Source: Platanthera guangdongensis
Lineage: Eukaryota; Streptophyta; Magnoliopsida; Asparagales; Orchidaceae
Direction: 5' to 3'
Length of the DNA stretch: 64,000 nucleotides
Assembly: GCA_039583875.1 (NCBI GenBank)
Contig: CM077163.1
Location: 236,646,646-236,710,645, forward strand
The notes below the pieces were generated by a model. That model did not search any database, was not told the DNA's origin, and worked only from the letters and a program-made list of their open reading frames with translations. The translations under genes and the position numbers were made by a program. This document shows positions 1 through 11,212 of the stretch, one piece after another; the first letter of the stretch is position 1, and the number at the start of each line of letters is the position of its first letter.

Positions 1-1912
1 TAGGACTCATTGTCACCAGTATCTGGCAGATATTCCTCATCTCCAATATCGACGTCATCTTCGTCGCCGCTTTCCTCGCTTTCCTCCTCGCCGCTACCGC
101 TGCTGCTACTGCCGCCGCTGCTGTCAGAGCCTGACGATGTCGGAGGCAGGCGATCTGGCGAGACCGTCTCGGCGAGTAACTCAGGGATGAGTTCGTCGAC
201 CGTGAACTCCTTCTCCCCTTCGTTGAGTTTCCCGCTAAGCCTCAGCCTCGCGAGGACCACGTTGCCTGCCGCACGGGCTATCTCGCGGCGGACAGACGAC
301 CTCTCTTCCCACAGGATGCGAGATTGCTTGATGGCGTAATGAGGATCGTCCTCCGGGCACGGCTGAGGAGCAGAGGAACTCGCGCCGGCTTCCAAAATCG
401 ACAGGCGAGATTCCATCTCGGCCGCGCGAATCTGGGCTGCCTCCAAATCAGCCCGAGCTTTGGCGAGTTCCGCCTCGTACTCAGAGAGCTTTTTGGCGGT
501 CTCTATCTCGGCAGCCTGCGACAAACCACGAATTCAGCCAAAGCGTTCACAAGACATCAACATCGCACGTATAGGCGACATACCTCATAACCTCGCCAGC
601 GAGTGGATTCCATGCCGAGATTGATCGCCTTCTGACTAACGATCTTCAAGGCCTGTGTCCTCTCCAGCATTCTTCTCGCCGCAAAGTGATTTAGCTCGAC
701 GGCTCGGGCGAGCGAGCAGGCCGCTTGCTGGGCAAGTTCCTCCTCGCTGAGATCTAGCATAGCCTCAGCGTCGCCTCGCCCGTACATCGCGTGGAGGACG
801 GCGAAGGCCTCCCCCTTATCCTCCCCATCCTCCGCCCAAGAGGGAAGGTTGGTGCTCAGCGTCACCAGATGCTCGTCAGGTGCCCAGGTCACCAGAGGGC
901 GACCATAGGCGTCCACCGCGTCAAGCCCCAAGTTGAAGTTGGGGTGGAAGTGGGGAAGCCGAGCGTGGAGCGGCGAGTCCTGGTCATCAGGAGGTGGCGA
1001 GGACACCTTTTGTTTCTTGGTCGCGGGACCCGGCGACCTGGCTTTGTCTTTACCCTTGCCCTTGGCGATCTTTTTCTTCTCACCAATATCAGCTGGCGAG
1101 TTGGGCTCAAGTAGCGAGGTGGTGATCCCTTTGGCTGAAGGAAGCAGCCTCGTCGAGAGCTCGTTCGGTTCTGTAAAAGACCGGGTAGTATAAGCAAGCG
1201 ATTATTGGGGCGAGTAAGATACCGACTTTCCCTGCTGAGATTTACCTTCGTTGTAGTGGACTTCGAGCAGTGTGTTGACGTTTAGTCGCCAAAAGATGAC
1301 ATCGAACCGGCGACCTCGGAACGCGTCGACAAGTTGCTCGCGCGCGCCTTCCAATATCGGTGGAAGGAAGGCGACATCGGCGGGCTGGTGCGGCCTTCCC
1401 TGTTCGTCGCCAAAGTCGCCCTCGACAATGACTAGTTGCTCGCTCCACTTGTGAACTTTGTTGGTCGTCCCCACCAGGGTGCATACATGGCTGCTGAAAT
1501 AGACCACGCCCTCGGGAGTCGCGGCGAAGGCAAATATCTTGCGGAATACGGAGAGATCGAAGATGATCCTCTCCTCGCACAGGTAGCAAAGAAACCCCAT
1601 GATGATGGCAACACCGTTGGGGTTGATTTGCGCGGGGACTATGCCGAAGTATCGTAGGATGTCGCAATACTCCGGCCAGAACGGAAGTCGCAGGCCAGCG
1701 TCGAAGTGTCGAAGAGGAAGGACAAGCGCGCCCTCGATAAAAGTGTTAAGTCGCTCACTGCGGGCCGGGAGTCTGGCCGAGTATCCTTCGGGAAGGAGTC
1801 TTTCCCTAAAATTTTCTAAGTCGCGCACACTGGTGGTCGACTTCTTAAAAGCCGCATACGCGAAGTTGGCGACATGGGCTTGGCGGCGAGCACTTGCGTC
1901 ATCTCCAACCAT
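1..1912 (-). CDS. Antisense ORF of a Tat-type Ty3 element, Transposase_28-like protein (3' end at window edge)
   Basis: Three exons join in frame on the minus strand: 1912-1246, 1170-584 and 515 to the window edge, with GT-AG introns of 75 and 68 bp. The N-terminal exon has the conserved block of the 'putative gypsy type transposon' family (PF04195-like): an LPFWPEYCDILRYFGI stretch followed by NPNGVAIIMGFLCYL. Exon 2 is basic and proline-rich. Exon 3 is a predicted coiled coil (AAEIETAKKLSEYEAELAKA) ending in a Ser/Glu/Asp-rich acidic tail; a stop codon appears to begin at bases 2-1. The function of this family is unknown; in plant Tat elements such genes are known as extra antisense ORFs between pol and the 3' LTR. 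A TATA box lies about 135 bp upstream. The name transposase is historical and no catalytic residues are evident. Confidence 0.72.
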
Positions 1913-2046
1913 CCTGCGAGTTCTGAAGAGGAGAAGAAGGAAGAGATGACGAGTAGCAAAACAAGGCGCACGACGCGAGCAGGAAACGATACTCGCGAGC
2001 TAGGAGGACAAAAGCGCAACAGTGTACTTATGTACTACCTACCCCC

Positions 2047-2057
2047 TCTATTTATAG
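2047..2057 (-). promoter_or_regulatory. TATA box of the downstream antisense gene
   Basis: The minus strand reads CTATAAATAGAGGGGG about 135 bp upstream of the ATG at 1912. The same CTATAAATAG-G-rich motif precedes the neighbouring antisense gene, so the two genes probably have separate promoters. Confidence 0.55.
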
Positions 2058-2292
2058 GCGCCAGGGGAGGGGGTTATACCATCCTCACGGCGAGTATCAA
2101 ACAAATCACGCTTTTAGCGAGTAAGTCAACGCGTTGCGTAAGTCGCATAGAACATAGGGAGCATAATCGCTTAAACATCGAAAACAGGGAAAAACAAATT
2201 AATAATCGTGCGAAGTCTAAGCTCGCTTATTACAGGCCAGAAAATGTTTGTCAAAATCGCACTGTGGCGAGTTACAAATAAAAGAAAACAAC

Positions 2293-3986
2293 CTAAGGCC
2301 TAGGCCTCTCTGGGGGATGGGGATGTCGTCCGGCCCAACCCATCTCGCGTGCTCGCCGGAAATGCTCCGTCGCCACCGCTATCGCATCATCACCAAGCCG
2401 CAGCTGCTCCTCCATCCACGACAACCTGCCAACAGAGCCCATACTCGCTCGTATGCCGGCGACCTCTTCGAGAACGAGCTGGGGGCGATGATTATTGATC
2501 GCGAGCTGACGATCATTCTCCCTTACCATGTGGAAACGAGATTCATAGCTCTCCAGCGTACTCTTGAGTTCTTCTATTTTCGCCATCCGCACTTCCAACG
2601 ATGATATTCGGCGATGAGGCTCACAGATCGCCAGCTGGTCAAACTTGCTCTCCAGCTCCAAGTAAGCGCGAGCAGCCGCACGGCGATATTCCATGTTCGG
2701 CAGACCCATGGCGTCGAAGAAGGCCGCCCCTGGAGTCGCCGGCCGATCTGACACCAAACAAAAGTCGCCAGAATTAGACGTAGATGCATAACCTCCATGA
2801 ACACATCAATAGTGACACATACCGCTGCGAGGAGACCTGGATCGGCAAGGAGATCTCGATCGACGAGGAGGGGATCCGCGCGTTGGCTCATCTCGCCGGC
2901 TTGACGATGGCCCACCAGCGAGCTCGGCTGCCTTACCTCGACCACGCCCCCTTGTCCAGGGTTCGCGTTCCTTGGCGAGAAGTAGCTCGGCCGCGGCTTT
3001 ACCGGCTTAACACCTGCGGGATGTGATGAAGAAGGCGGAGGGAGTGACGAACTCGCCGGCGGCGGAGGATTCTTCAGCGGGGGTGGAGGAAGTCGCGTTG
3101 TGGTAACTTGAGAAGGCGCGATCAGAGGCGGTGGCGGCGGCAAGAATACTCTCACCGACCGGATGGTGGCGGTATTGGTAAGCGGCGGCGGCGGTAAAGA
3201 GGAGCTCGCCTCGGGTAGAGAGGACCTCACCGGAGGCAGCGCAGAACTCGCGGCGGGCAGGGCGGAATTCCTTACAGGTACCCCAGAACTCGTCGGGAGA
3301 CCCTTGCTCGCCAGTGTCTTACTCTGCGGAGGGTTCTTCGACGACGGTTCCTTGGTCGCGGAGGGAACCGAGGCCTCGCCCGTCCTTTTTAAGCCAATAT
3401 TTATCCGCACTGTGTGAGCGGTCTTTACTTGCCCAGCGGCGGGAAGGGCGACGAGCGGCACGGAGCTCAACGGGACGACATTCAAAGCCGCGCCCAAACC
3501 CCCCGTGGGAGAATCTGCGAGTAACACGGTCCGGTCAGCAAACAATAGAAAATCGTCAGAATGAGAAATCATCTAGGCAGAAAGACAACCTCGCAGGTCG
3601 ACGATTTCCACCTGCTGAGGTGTCGAAGTGGAGGCGAGTTCTGAGGCAGTGGAAGTGGCGAGTTCAGGAATGTTAAGCGAGTCGAGGAGACTCGCATCAG
3701 AAACGGCGACATTGGGAATGTCGTCAAGTCCCAAGTCGCTAAGCAATTGTTGCGTGCTGGTAGAGAGCACGGGATTAATGGTGGGGGGCATAGGACGAGA
3801 AGGGGGCGGCCGCGAGATATCATCACCAGAGGCGGGTTTGTTCTTGTACTTCTTTGCTTTTTTTCTCTTGGGTAGAGGCAAGTCGGCGGCGGCATCCTTT
3901 TCGCGCGGTCGCTTTGGTTTAGCGACTCCGATGGCACTCGTCAACGCAGCAAGACTGTCACGAAGGATTTTCTCGACGTTCGACAT
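2293..3986 (-). CDS. Second antisense gene of the Tat-type element: proline/serine-rich linker protein with helical C-terminus
   Basis: The ATG at 3986 opens exon 1 (3986-3590), which has a basic stretch (KPKRPREK, KRKKAKKYK) that could be a nuclear localisation signal. It splices in phase to exon 2 from 3514. Exon 2 is extremely rich in Pro and Ser (runs such as SSLPPPPL) and continues to a donor near 2937 or 2830. A last segment (2757-2293) encodes a helical region with ELESKFDQL and KIEELKSTLESYESRF, probably a coiled coil. The junction into this segment does not resolve in frame, so the copy may be mutated or a small exon is missed. No known enzyme motif is visible. It probably belongs with the gene at 1-1912 as an antisense accessory module of the retrotransposon. 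Confidence 0.5.
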
Positions 3987-4028
3987 TAAGCGCGAGTTAT
4001 GAAAAACCGGCTAAAGAACTAGGCCCCC

Positions 4029-4038
4029 CTATTTATAG
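4029..4038 (-). promoter_or_regulatory. TATA box of the second antisense gene
   Basis: The minus strand reads CTATAAATAGGGGGGCC 43 bp upstream of the ATG at 3986. It matches the TATA context of the neighbouring antisense gene. Confidence 0.55.
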
Positions 4039-4139
4039 AGATCGGCAGGCAGTCACAAGAGGCGAGCAACAGAGATACTCGATAGAGCAGCTCGCCGAAT
4101 AGGTGTTGGTTGTTTCTTTCTGAGCTCCGATGTCGCTCC

Positions 4140-4155
4140 GAAAGAGCGGGGATTG
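4140..4155 (+). other. Polypurine tract of the left-edge Ty3 element
   Basis: The sequence GAAAGAGCGGGGATTG lies immediately before TGTACAACC, the LTR tip. The same tract and about 40 bp upstream of it recur at 56658-56673 and, on the minus strand, at 48753-48770 and 30305-30320. This fixes the element as plus-oriented, so the genes at 1-3986 run antisense to it. Confidence 0.7.
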
Positions 4156-4645
4156 TGTACAACCCGTATTTGTCGAGAGCGGGTCCTACCACAGCCAAGT
4201 CAGTAGGAGTCAAGGTCAACAAGTCACCACGGGAGTCAAAGTCAACATTCAAGACCGCGGAAGGCCTGACGAGTATAGGCGAGCTCCCCTCGCATATTCG
4301 TCAGGTAGGCGACTAGGCGAGATACTCGCCCAGCCCGTGCGAGCTCTTCTGGAAGTCGCCTGGTCGCCAGGGGGTGGGGTATAAATAAGACACCCCCCCT
4401 CCCCTTGCCTTGGCCTATAAATAGGACCTCAGGGGTACGAGAGAGGGGACCGAAAATCCGGAGCGTGATACTCGCGTGTTTCAAGATATCGGCTTAGTCT
4501 TCGGATTCTTTTTCCTTAGAGTGATTCGCAACTTTGCGACCTCGCCAGATAGCCTCTCTCGTATCAAGTTCGGCCATTCTTGGTTGAGAAGGGGTTGCTC
4601 CTTACGAGCATCCGGGTACGTGGTGGGTCCTTCCTGCCGCAACAT
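4156..4645 (+). repeat. 3' LTR (or LTR fragment) of the left-edge Ty3 element
   Basis: It starts TGTACAACCCGT directly after the polypurine tract. It contains two TATA boxes, GGGTATAAATAAG (about 4377) and CCTATAAATAGG (about 4413). The 3' end is inferred at a CCGCAACA near 4644. No partner LTR is in the window, so the end is uncertain. Confidence 0.5.
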
Positions 4646-5850
4646 CTGGGGTCCTGTTTGACTTGTTCCTTCTTTCTGGCCACCATAGCCATCCGATCTA
4701 TCTTCTGAGCCAGTAACCTTAGGCAGCTTTGATCCGATTTCTGAGATTAGGAATTTCCTGGCTTCAACAGTTACGGTGTGCGGATAACCGCGTAACCACC
4801 GTAACCACCTCCTGAAGCCTATAAAAGGAGCTTCATGGCTTCTCATTTCCTACCTTTGGTTCTCAGAGCCTTCTTCTTCCTCTGGCCAGAGCTCTGACGA
4901 ACTCCTCACTTGGGTAATCTTCAAGCTGCCTACGAGTCAGAGGAACGTCCAAGTCTCCAGTGTGTAGAGAAGGAAAGAAGACAAATGTCGCAAACACTCA
5001 AGTATGCCACCCAACAAGCATCATCTAGCACTCCCTCGGCGTAGTCTGTTGCCCGTTCCGAGTCAGGAATTCTCTCTCACCTCCAAGTTGTAACGATGAG
5101 CGATCTGTCGCCCTCGATTCTCCAAACATATTGTAACCGCAAGCTGACAGTGGACTTTGACCGGCACAGATCCGGTCACGTGGTTTTTTACCCAGTTGAG
5201 GGTTTTTCCAAGTCAAAACCTCTTGTGTCAACTCGTTATTCTCATTGACTGTATGCGCGCTCGACCGTTCCGAGAGTTAAGACGGTCCAAGTATTCCGAT
5301 TCAACCGGGACGTCGAGTCAGTCCGCAACACTACTGATCTCATCTACAAAAATATTGAGAAATGCTGAGTTAAGCTCTATTTGAAGATTTATTTGTACTG
5401 GTCAAATGATTACGACTATCATTAAGAGATGTATTGTCCAAAAGAATTGAAGAACAATCGACAATGGCATGAAGTAGTGTAAATTTGAATAAAGCTTTTG
5501 TCGACAAAATTGGTAACAAAGAGACGCCAATGAAAACTTAATTTGGTTCAACAAGGATTTCAAAAAGTAAAGCAGTGGAATATCAGGATACAGTTATGCA
5601 AGAACATGAATAGTTACTTTGGTAATGAGTAGATTTGGGAGGGCTTTTTACCTCCTTTCCTTTTTTTTGAAAAATACTACCATACATAAGAAACTGTTTG
5701 AATTGTCTATCAAGAGAAAAGCTACCGCGAAAAACTCCATTTTCTTATCTTTTGAAAAAGTCACTTGTCACATACTTATAACCTTTTCGAAAAACACTTT
5801 CTCATCATAAAAATATTTATCTCTTAAAAAAATCTCCAACTTGTTTTTTT
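4646..5850. other. Intergenic, probably decayed LTR or repeat sequence
   Basis: There is no credible gene. A further TATA-like CCTATAAAAGGAGC occurs near 4819, followed by C/T-rich leader-like sequence, which resembles an LTR of another element. From about 5390 the sequence becomes AT-rich and featureless. Confidence 0.3.
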
Positions 5851-5953
5851 GTACAGCCGCGATTTTTTCCCGTGAAATTTGCAATTGCATTAAGGGAAAA
5901 AAGAAGTACAACAGAGGGGGAACATGAGAACAAAGAACAAACAAAAGCAGAAA

Positions 5954-6111
5954 TCAGCCGACATCAAGGCTCCGACAGTCGTCCGCCACCATGCCGAGGA
6001 ATGTCTCATCCGCACCCGCACTGTGTTCCCATATAAAGTCGCCCTCGATAGCCACCCGTGCACAATGATCAGCTACGCGGTTGGCCCTACGATCAACTTG
6101 CTGAAAGCGAA
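5954..6111 (-). pseudogene. Fragment resembling the C-terminal RNase H-like domain of a non-LTR element
   Basis: The minus-strand frame reads FQQVDRRANRVADHCARVA followed by GDFIWEH. This resembles the (R/E)-x-N-x-x-AD-x-x-A motif at the C-terminal end of plant RNase H-like (RVT_3) domains. Only about 50 residues are present. The fragment lies between two copies of an ACAGCCGCGATTTTTTCCCGTG segment (about 5856 and 6112) that borders the adjacent T-tract array. It could be part of that element or a captured piece; it is not a functional gene. Confidence 0.4.
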
Positions 6112-7940
6112 CAGCCGCGATTTTTTTCCCGTGCGTAATATTTTTGCACATGCATATTTTTTTGTCTGGGCGCGAATATTTTGCCCAGACGCAAATTTTA
6201 CGCTTGGGCGCGAATATTATGATGGGGCGTGAATATTACGCTCGGACGCGAATTTTATGCTCGGGCGCGAATTTTTCGTCCGGGCACGAATTTTTCGCCC
6301 GGGTTGTATTTTTCGCCCAAGTGCAGGGTTTTTCGCCCGGGTGCATTTTTTTCATCAGAGTGCGGTTTTTTTCGCTTGTGCATTATTTTTCTCTTTGGGG
6401 CGTTTTTTCGCCTGGGACGATTTTTCGTGCGGGTGTGATTTTTCGAGTGCATTTTTTTCGTCTCGGTGCGATTTTTTCCCGCCAGTGCGCGCTTTTATTT
6501 GCTTGCGCCGATTTTTTGGTCCGGGCATGATTTTTTCGCTCGAGCGCGTTCTTTTCGCAAGAGCCGATTATTTTGTCCGGACGAGATTTTTTCATTCGGG
6601 CGCAAATTTTTCGCCCGGACGCGAATTTTTCGCCAGGGCCAGATTTTTTTGTCGGGACACGGGATTTTTCGTCGGGTGCACTTTTTCACCCGATTGCGGT
6701 TTTTTCGCCCGTGCACGATTTTTTTCGCACAAATGCATTTTATTCGCTCGGGCCGATTTTTTTCTTTCAGGCGTGATTTTTTCGCATCGGCGCGATTTTT
6801 TTGCATCGGCGCGATTTTTTCGCCCGGGCGAGATTTTTTCGCCTGGTCGCGATTTTTTCGCCCCGGTGCGATTTTTTCGCCCGAGCGCGGCTTTTTTGCC
6901 CGAGCAGTATTTTTTGCACGGGAGCGAATTTTTCACCCCGACTCGGAGTTTTCGCCAGAGAGCGATATTTTTCATTGGAGCTTGTTTTTCTTCGTCGGAG
7001 AGCGGTTTTTTCGACATTGTGCAATTTTTTTGGCCGAGCGTGATTTTTTCGCTTGAGTGCGAATTTTTGCCCCGGGCGTTGTTTTTTTTTTTCGCCCGAG
7101 CGGGAATTTTTCGAACGGCCGCGAATTTTTCGCCCGTGAGCGAATTTTTTTTTTTTGCGCACGTTTTTTCTTCTCGTGCGAGATTTTGTCGCCTGAGCGC
7201 GCCCGAGGGGGAATTTTTAGCTCGGGCGTGAATTTTTTGCCTCGGCGTGATTTTTTTGCTTGTTCGTGATTTTTTTGTCCGGCCGCGTATTTTTTTTCAT
7301 TCGGATGCTATTTTTTTCGCTCGAATGCATTTTTTTCTTACGGGCGAAAATATCAAGTTTGTGAGAAAATATCGTGCCCGGGCGAGCGAAATAATCGTGC
7401 CGAAGCGAAAAAATCTCGCCCGCACGAAAAATCTCGTCAAGGCGAAAAAATCACGCCCGGTTGAAAAATTGGCCCTCGGACAAAAATATAACGCCCGCCC
7501 GAAAAGTTTGCGCCCGGGCGGAAAATATCGCACCCGGGCGAAAAATTCACTGTCGGGCAAAAAAATCGCGGTCGGGCAAAAAAACCGCGTCCTGGCGAAA
7601 AAACCGCTTCTGCGCGAAAAAACCGCATCCGGGCAAAAAAACCGTGTTCGAGTGAAAAAATCGCGCCCTTTTTCGCACCGGGGTGAAAAAACCGCGTCCG
7701 GGCGAAAAAATCCCGCCCGGGCGAAAAAACCGCCTCCGAAGAAAAAAACCACGCCCGGGCGAAAAAACCGCGCCCGGGTGAAAAAACAACTCCCACTCGA
7801 AAAATAACGTGTCCGGGAGAAAAATTGGCGCATTTTCCCACGACGCATATTTTTGGTCTGGTGCGCATTTTCTGCCTGAGCGCACGTTTTTCGTCTATAC
7901 GCGCATTTTCGGCCTGGGCGCTCATTTTCTCCCAACGCAC
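6112..7940. repeat. Orientation-switching minisatellite of T-tract plus CGCCCGGGCG units (foldback-like)
   Basis: From about 6120 to 7345 the plus strand repeats units such as GATTTTTTCGCCCGGGCGA every 19-21 bp. From about 7345 to 7810 the same unit appears in reverse complement (GCCCGGGCGAAAAAA). From about 7820 to 7940 it returns to the first orientation in a degenerate form. The two opposed arms could fold back on each other, and each unit also has its own CG palindrome. All six frames stay open for long stretches because the unit lacks stops, so the ORFs here are not evidence of genes. I do not recognise the element family. Confidence 0.75.
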
Positions 7941-8322
7941 ATTTTTTAATAAAAAAAAGTTACCGCAACCAAGATTTGTCAAATGGTTTATAAAGTGATT
8001 CCCCTTTCTGAAAATCTCTGCAAAATCAGTTTACTCAAACAAATCTTCTTTTTCAATAAAATTTTTGAAAAGCTCATTTTTTTAATTTACTCTTGCCACC
8101 GCTCATTTTGTTTTCTAAAAAATCTTCCCAAACAGAGCCCTTGTATTAATGGCTTGAATCATTGTCACATCACCTCTTACACGCCCGATCAAGATCGCTC
8201 ACACAAATCATGATGCATGACCGGTCAAGACTAGATCCACGTTCATAACCCACTAGCCCGCAACCCGTAATCCTTATGGGTAACTCCGCACACAAGATAG
8301 ATAAGATTCTCATGCCAATACT

Positions 8323-8524
8323 AAGGCTCTATTTGTTTGGGTGTTTTGCAACTTCGTTTTGGGCAAATGCCGTCGGAAGGAGGGTAAACAAATAAACCTT
8401 TGGCGGCTTTTGCTCCATTTCCACCCGTCCGCCCGCCTTGAGAAACGCCCCAAAAAATTCTGTTTGGTGCAGCCACCTCCCCTTCCGGTTCGAACTCTCA
8501 GTTTCCACCCGCCAGATCGATCCA
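8323..8524. repeat. Dispersed repeat, copy 1
   Basis: It begins AAGGCTCTATTTGTTTGGGTG and is clearly homologous, base by base with scattered changes, to 11011-11212, including the GCAGCCACCTCCC and GATCGATCC segments. It is probably a non-autonomous DNA transposon family. No clear terminal inverted repeat or target duplication is visible. Confidence 0.65.
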
Positions 8525-8816
8525 AATGAAGTCTAAGATAAGATACCAAGACATGCATCTCACGGGCGTTGCCATCCAACTCGCTATAGTCTCTCTCTCA
8601 ACCGATGCGGTGATGCCACATGACTATTTCCCCTTTTTTCTCAATAGACACCAAGACTATAATTTAGTGTAAGCTGTCTAAATACATTACCTGTTTACCT
8701 CTAACTCCCACTCTCCTTTGCCCTCTTTCCAATATTTAAGCACGCTTACACATCAATTTCAGAGGTAAAATTTGTCAGTTAAACTCTTTATTCTCACCGC
8801 ATCATAGGTCGGGAAA

Positions 8817-8958
8817 GGGGGTGTTGTACTGCACCGTACAGTGCGATATTTATTTGCTGCAAGTGCATCGATACTTGCGCATGCATCTCAGCACGAGTGC
8901 ATGATGCACTCACAGCCGTTAGATGTGCTGCAATGTAAGGTGCAGTGCAGCACACCCC
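8817..8958. mobile_element. MITE with about 24 bp terminal inverted repeats
   Basis: The left end is GGGGTGTTGTACTGCACCGT and the right end reads, in reverse complement, GGGGTGTGCTGCACTGCACC. The element is 142 bp, has no coding capacity and contains further GCATGCAT-like inverted sequence. The target duplication is unclear. Confidence 0.65.
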
Positions 8959-9462
8959 AGCTTCCATCTCAGGTGGAGAAGGCCACCACATTCATAGTTT
9001 CGAGTTACGACATACTTTCTCATCGACTAGTAATTGTTCCGTACGGGTAGCGTTTCCTCCTCTGAGAGCCGGTGAGATCCAAGCCGTTCAGCCTTAAATC
9101 CAACGTTTGTGATTTATAATAATAAAAAAACCAAAAAAAAAGAGAAGCAGAACCGTTCTTTAAAACCCATCAGACGGCTCCTATGCTACCCGTGCTCCTT
9201 CCTCTTGGAGGAGATAGCACAGGAAAAAATTATTTCTGATCGACGGTGAGAACTCATTATCAGCAACTATAGAATACCGCTCTTAATGTCACCACCAACA
9301 TTAAAAGGGCAAATATACCGAAGGTCACTCTCACCTTTTGAAATATTATACTAACGCCGTCATTGACGGAAATCTGGACCGTATGGGCGTACGCACGGCT
9401 TCGCAAGCATGTGGTAGCGGGGATATGCTGCTATTCGAGATGGGGGTTTGGTGGGCTAGCAG

Positions 9463-9469
9463 TATAAAT
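9463..9469 (+). promoter_or_regulatory. TATA box of the LEA-like gene
   Basis: TATAAATGG lies about 135 bp upstream of the ATG at 9603. A pyrimidine-rich leader follows. Confidence 0.5.
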
Positions 9470-9602
9470 GGCGGGTGATGTTAGAATTTAGATCGACCTC
9501 TTCACTTTTCTTGCCTTCTTCATCTTCTTCCCGTTTTCCTCTCAAGTACTCTCCCAGGAGCGCTTCTTCTCTCCCCCAAGATCGGCCTGAGTTTGTTATT
9601 GC

Positions 9603-10544
9603 ATGGCAGCAACTAGTTCCAAGGGGCGAGTGGTCGCTGAGAGCTTCGGGAAGCGACTCGTGAATCAGATCTGGGTAGCGAAATCACGCGATCCGGCTCC
9701 CATCTCTATCTCCAGGCACTGATTCCTGCCCCGACTGATATGCCATAAGTAGTTTTCAATTTACTCTGGTTTCCTCCTGTTCCAAGTCTTTTGTGCAATT
9801 AATGTTGCTTAGATCTTTCGATTTGACCCTGTTTTATACTTATCTTGAACTTCCAGTAGTTTCATCTCTAATTTGAGTAGGATTAATGTTTTTCCCTGCA
9901 ACGAAAAAATACCCCTATCTATCCGGGATTTATCTGAACTTCAATCCGTCGGTGGACCCTTTCCGGCTTTAGTTTCTTAGTTTGATTGATCGGCAAATCG
10001 ATGGTGCGCGGGTCAAACACCCCTTAATCAGAATCTTAAAACCGGCGAAGAAAAAAAATCAGATCAGCCATCGTTTTAGATTTTCCCTTTCCCTACATCA
10101 TGGCGTCTTGACTGTCTACCTCTATTGACTATTGAAGCAGCGAGAGTTCGCAGTCAAGACCTTCCATCATCGAGATTATTGTTCTTCCAAAAAAATCGGG
10201 CGAACTTTAATCAATCACAATCTTGACCAGTTGGATATTCCATTATTCATGATTTTTTTCTTCTGATTTTCAGGAGGGCGTCTCATTTCGATTCGCACTA
10301 CGAGAAGGAGATCGAGGAGCACGTGAGGCCGGAGGTGGTGCCGAACCATGCGATCGACGGCAGTTCGAACAAGTACTGGAGCCCGCACCCAACCACCGGG
10401 GTCTTCGGCCCCGCTGATGTGAACATCGCCGCTACTGTACGCCACCCGCCGGCCGATGGGAGTGGTGAGTCGTCGGCGCTGGATCTGACCGTCCGATTCC
10501 GCCCCCTTGATCTGGAGGACCTCGACAAGACTCCCCAGGTCTAG
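9603..10544 (+). CDS. Late embryogenesis abundant protein At5g17165-like (two exons, GC-AG intron)
   Basis: Exon 1 is 9603-9715 and exon 2 is 10274-10544, together 384 nt for 127 aa. Exon 1 gives a basic N-terminus (MAATSSKGRVVAESFGKRL). Exon 2 carries the family signature: RRASHFDSHYEKE, HVRPEVVPNH and the highly conserved KYWSPHPTTGVFGP. Related small plant LEA-type proteins have the same order, a short targeting-like N-terminus and then YDKN-VRP-VVPD-YW-PHP-TGVFGP. No GT donor in exon 1 has the right phase before an in-frame TGA at 9720. The only join that restores the frame uses CCAG|GCACTG with the standard TTTTCAG acceptor, so I infer a GC-AG intron of 558 bp. The cellular role is not established; membership of a stress/seed protein group is from homology only. 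Confidence 0.75.
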
Positions 10545-11010
10545 ATTCCGGTCGTGTATCCCGTTCTGATCGTTCTCCGCTACGCGATCAATAATATAAG
10601 GGCCCCGCCCGCCCTATAATAAATAATTAGATATCTGATATATTGGATAAATAAATAAGTATATATATGTGTGATAATAGTACGTTTTGCTGTAGGCTGT
10701 TCTGGTGGGATGCGTGTCCCACAGGCTGCCACCTGTACCTCATCTGGAATAGACTTGATGCATCTTTGCTGCGTGCTGCTGTGCTAATACTAGTTTTTTT
10801 TGCCCCATCCGTATTCCGTATTTATTTTTAATAATTAGAACTTAGAATATGAGTTATTTACACTACATTGAAGCCATAAAGTTTGATGTTCCACAGCAAC
10901 AGTATTTTAATTTATGCTCTTAAGTGTGGTTAAATTAGGACTCGACGATGTTTGCCCGAAAAAAAATAACTTTGGCGAAAGATAAGACCGTTAACGCTTG
11001 TCATGTGTAT
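10545..11010. other. 3' flank of the LEA-like gene
   Basis: This is AT-rich non-coding sequence. Candidate polyadenylation-type AATAAT/AATAAA motifs occur near 10590-10650. I see no other feature. Confidence 0.35.
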
Positions 11011-11212
11011 AAGGCTCTATTTGTTTGGGTCTTTTGGTGCTTTGTTTTGGGCAAATGCTGCCGGAATACGGGTAAACAAATGAACCTCTGGCGGTGTTTG
11101 CTCCGTCTTCACCCGCCTGTCCGTCTTGAGAAACGCCTCAAAAAGCTCCGTTTGGAGCAGCCACCTCCCTCTTCCGTTTTGAACACTTCGTTTTCACCCG
11201 CCGGATCGATCC
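11011..11212. repeat. Dispersed repeat, copy 2
   Basis: It begins AAGGCTCTATTTGTTTGGGT and is homologous to 8323-8524 along its whole length. It sits downstream of the LEA-like gene, so the two copies flank that gene as direct repeats. Confidence 0.65.

Noticed and set aside
5025..5384. Possible small genes near 5.0-5.4 kb
   Set aside because: Short unconserved frames in sequence that looks like an old LTR; no splice or family support.
6144..7935. Long overlapping ORFs on both strands (up to 324 codons) with RFFRPG-type repeats
   Set aside because: They arise from a stop-free 19-21 bp tandem unit; all six frames are open and the peptides only mirror the repeat.
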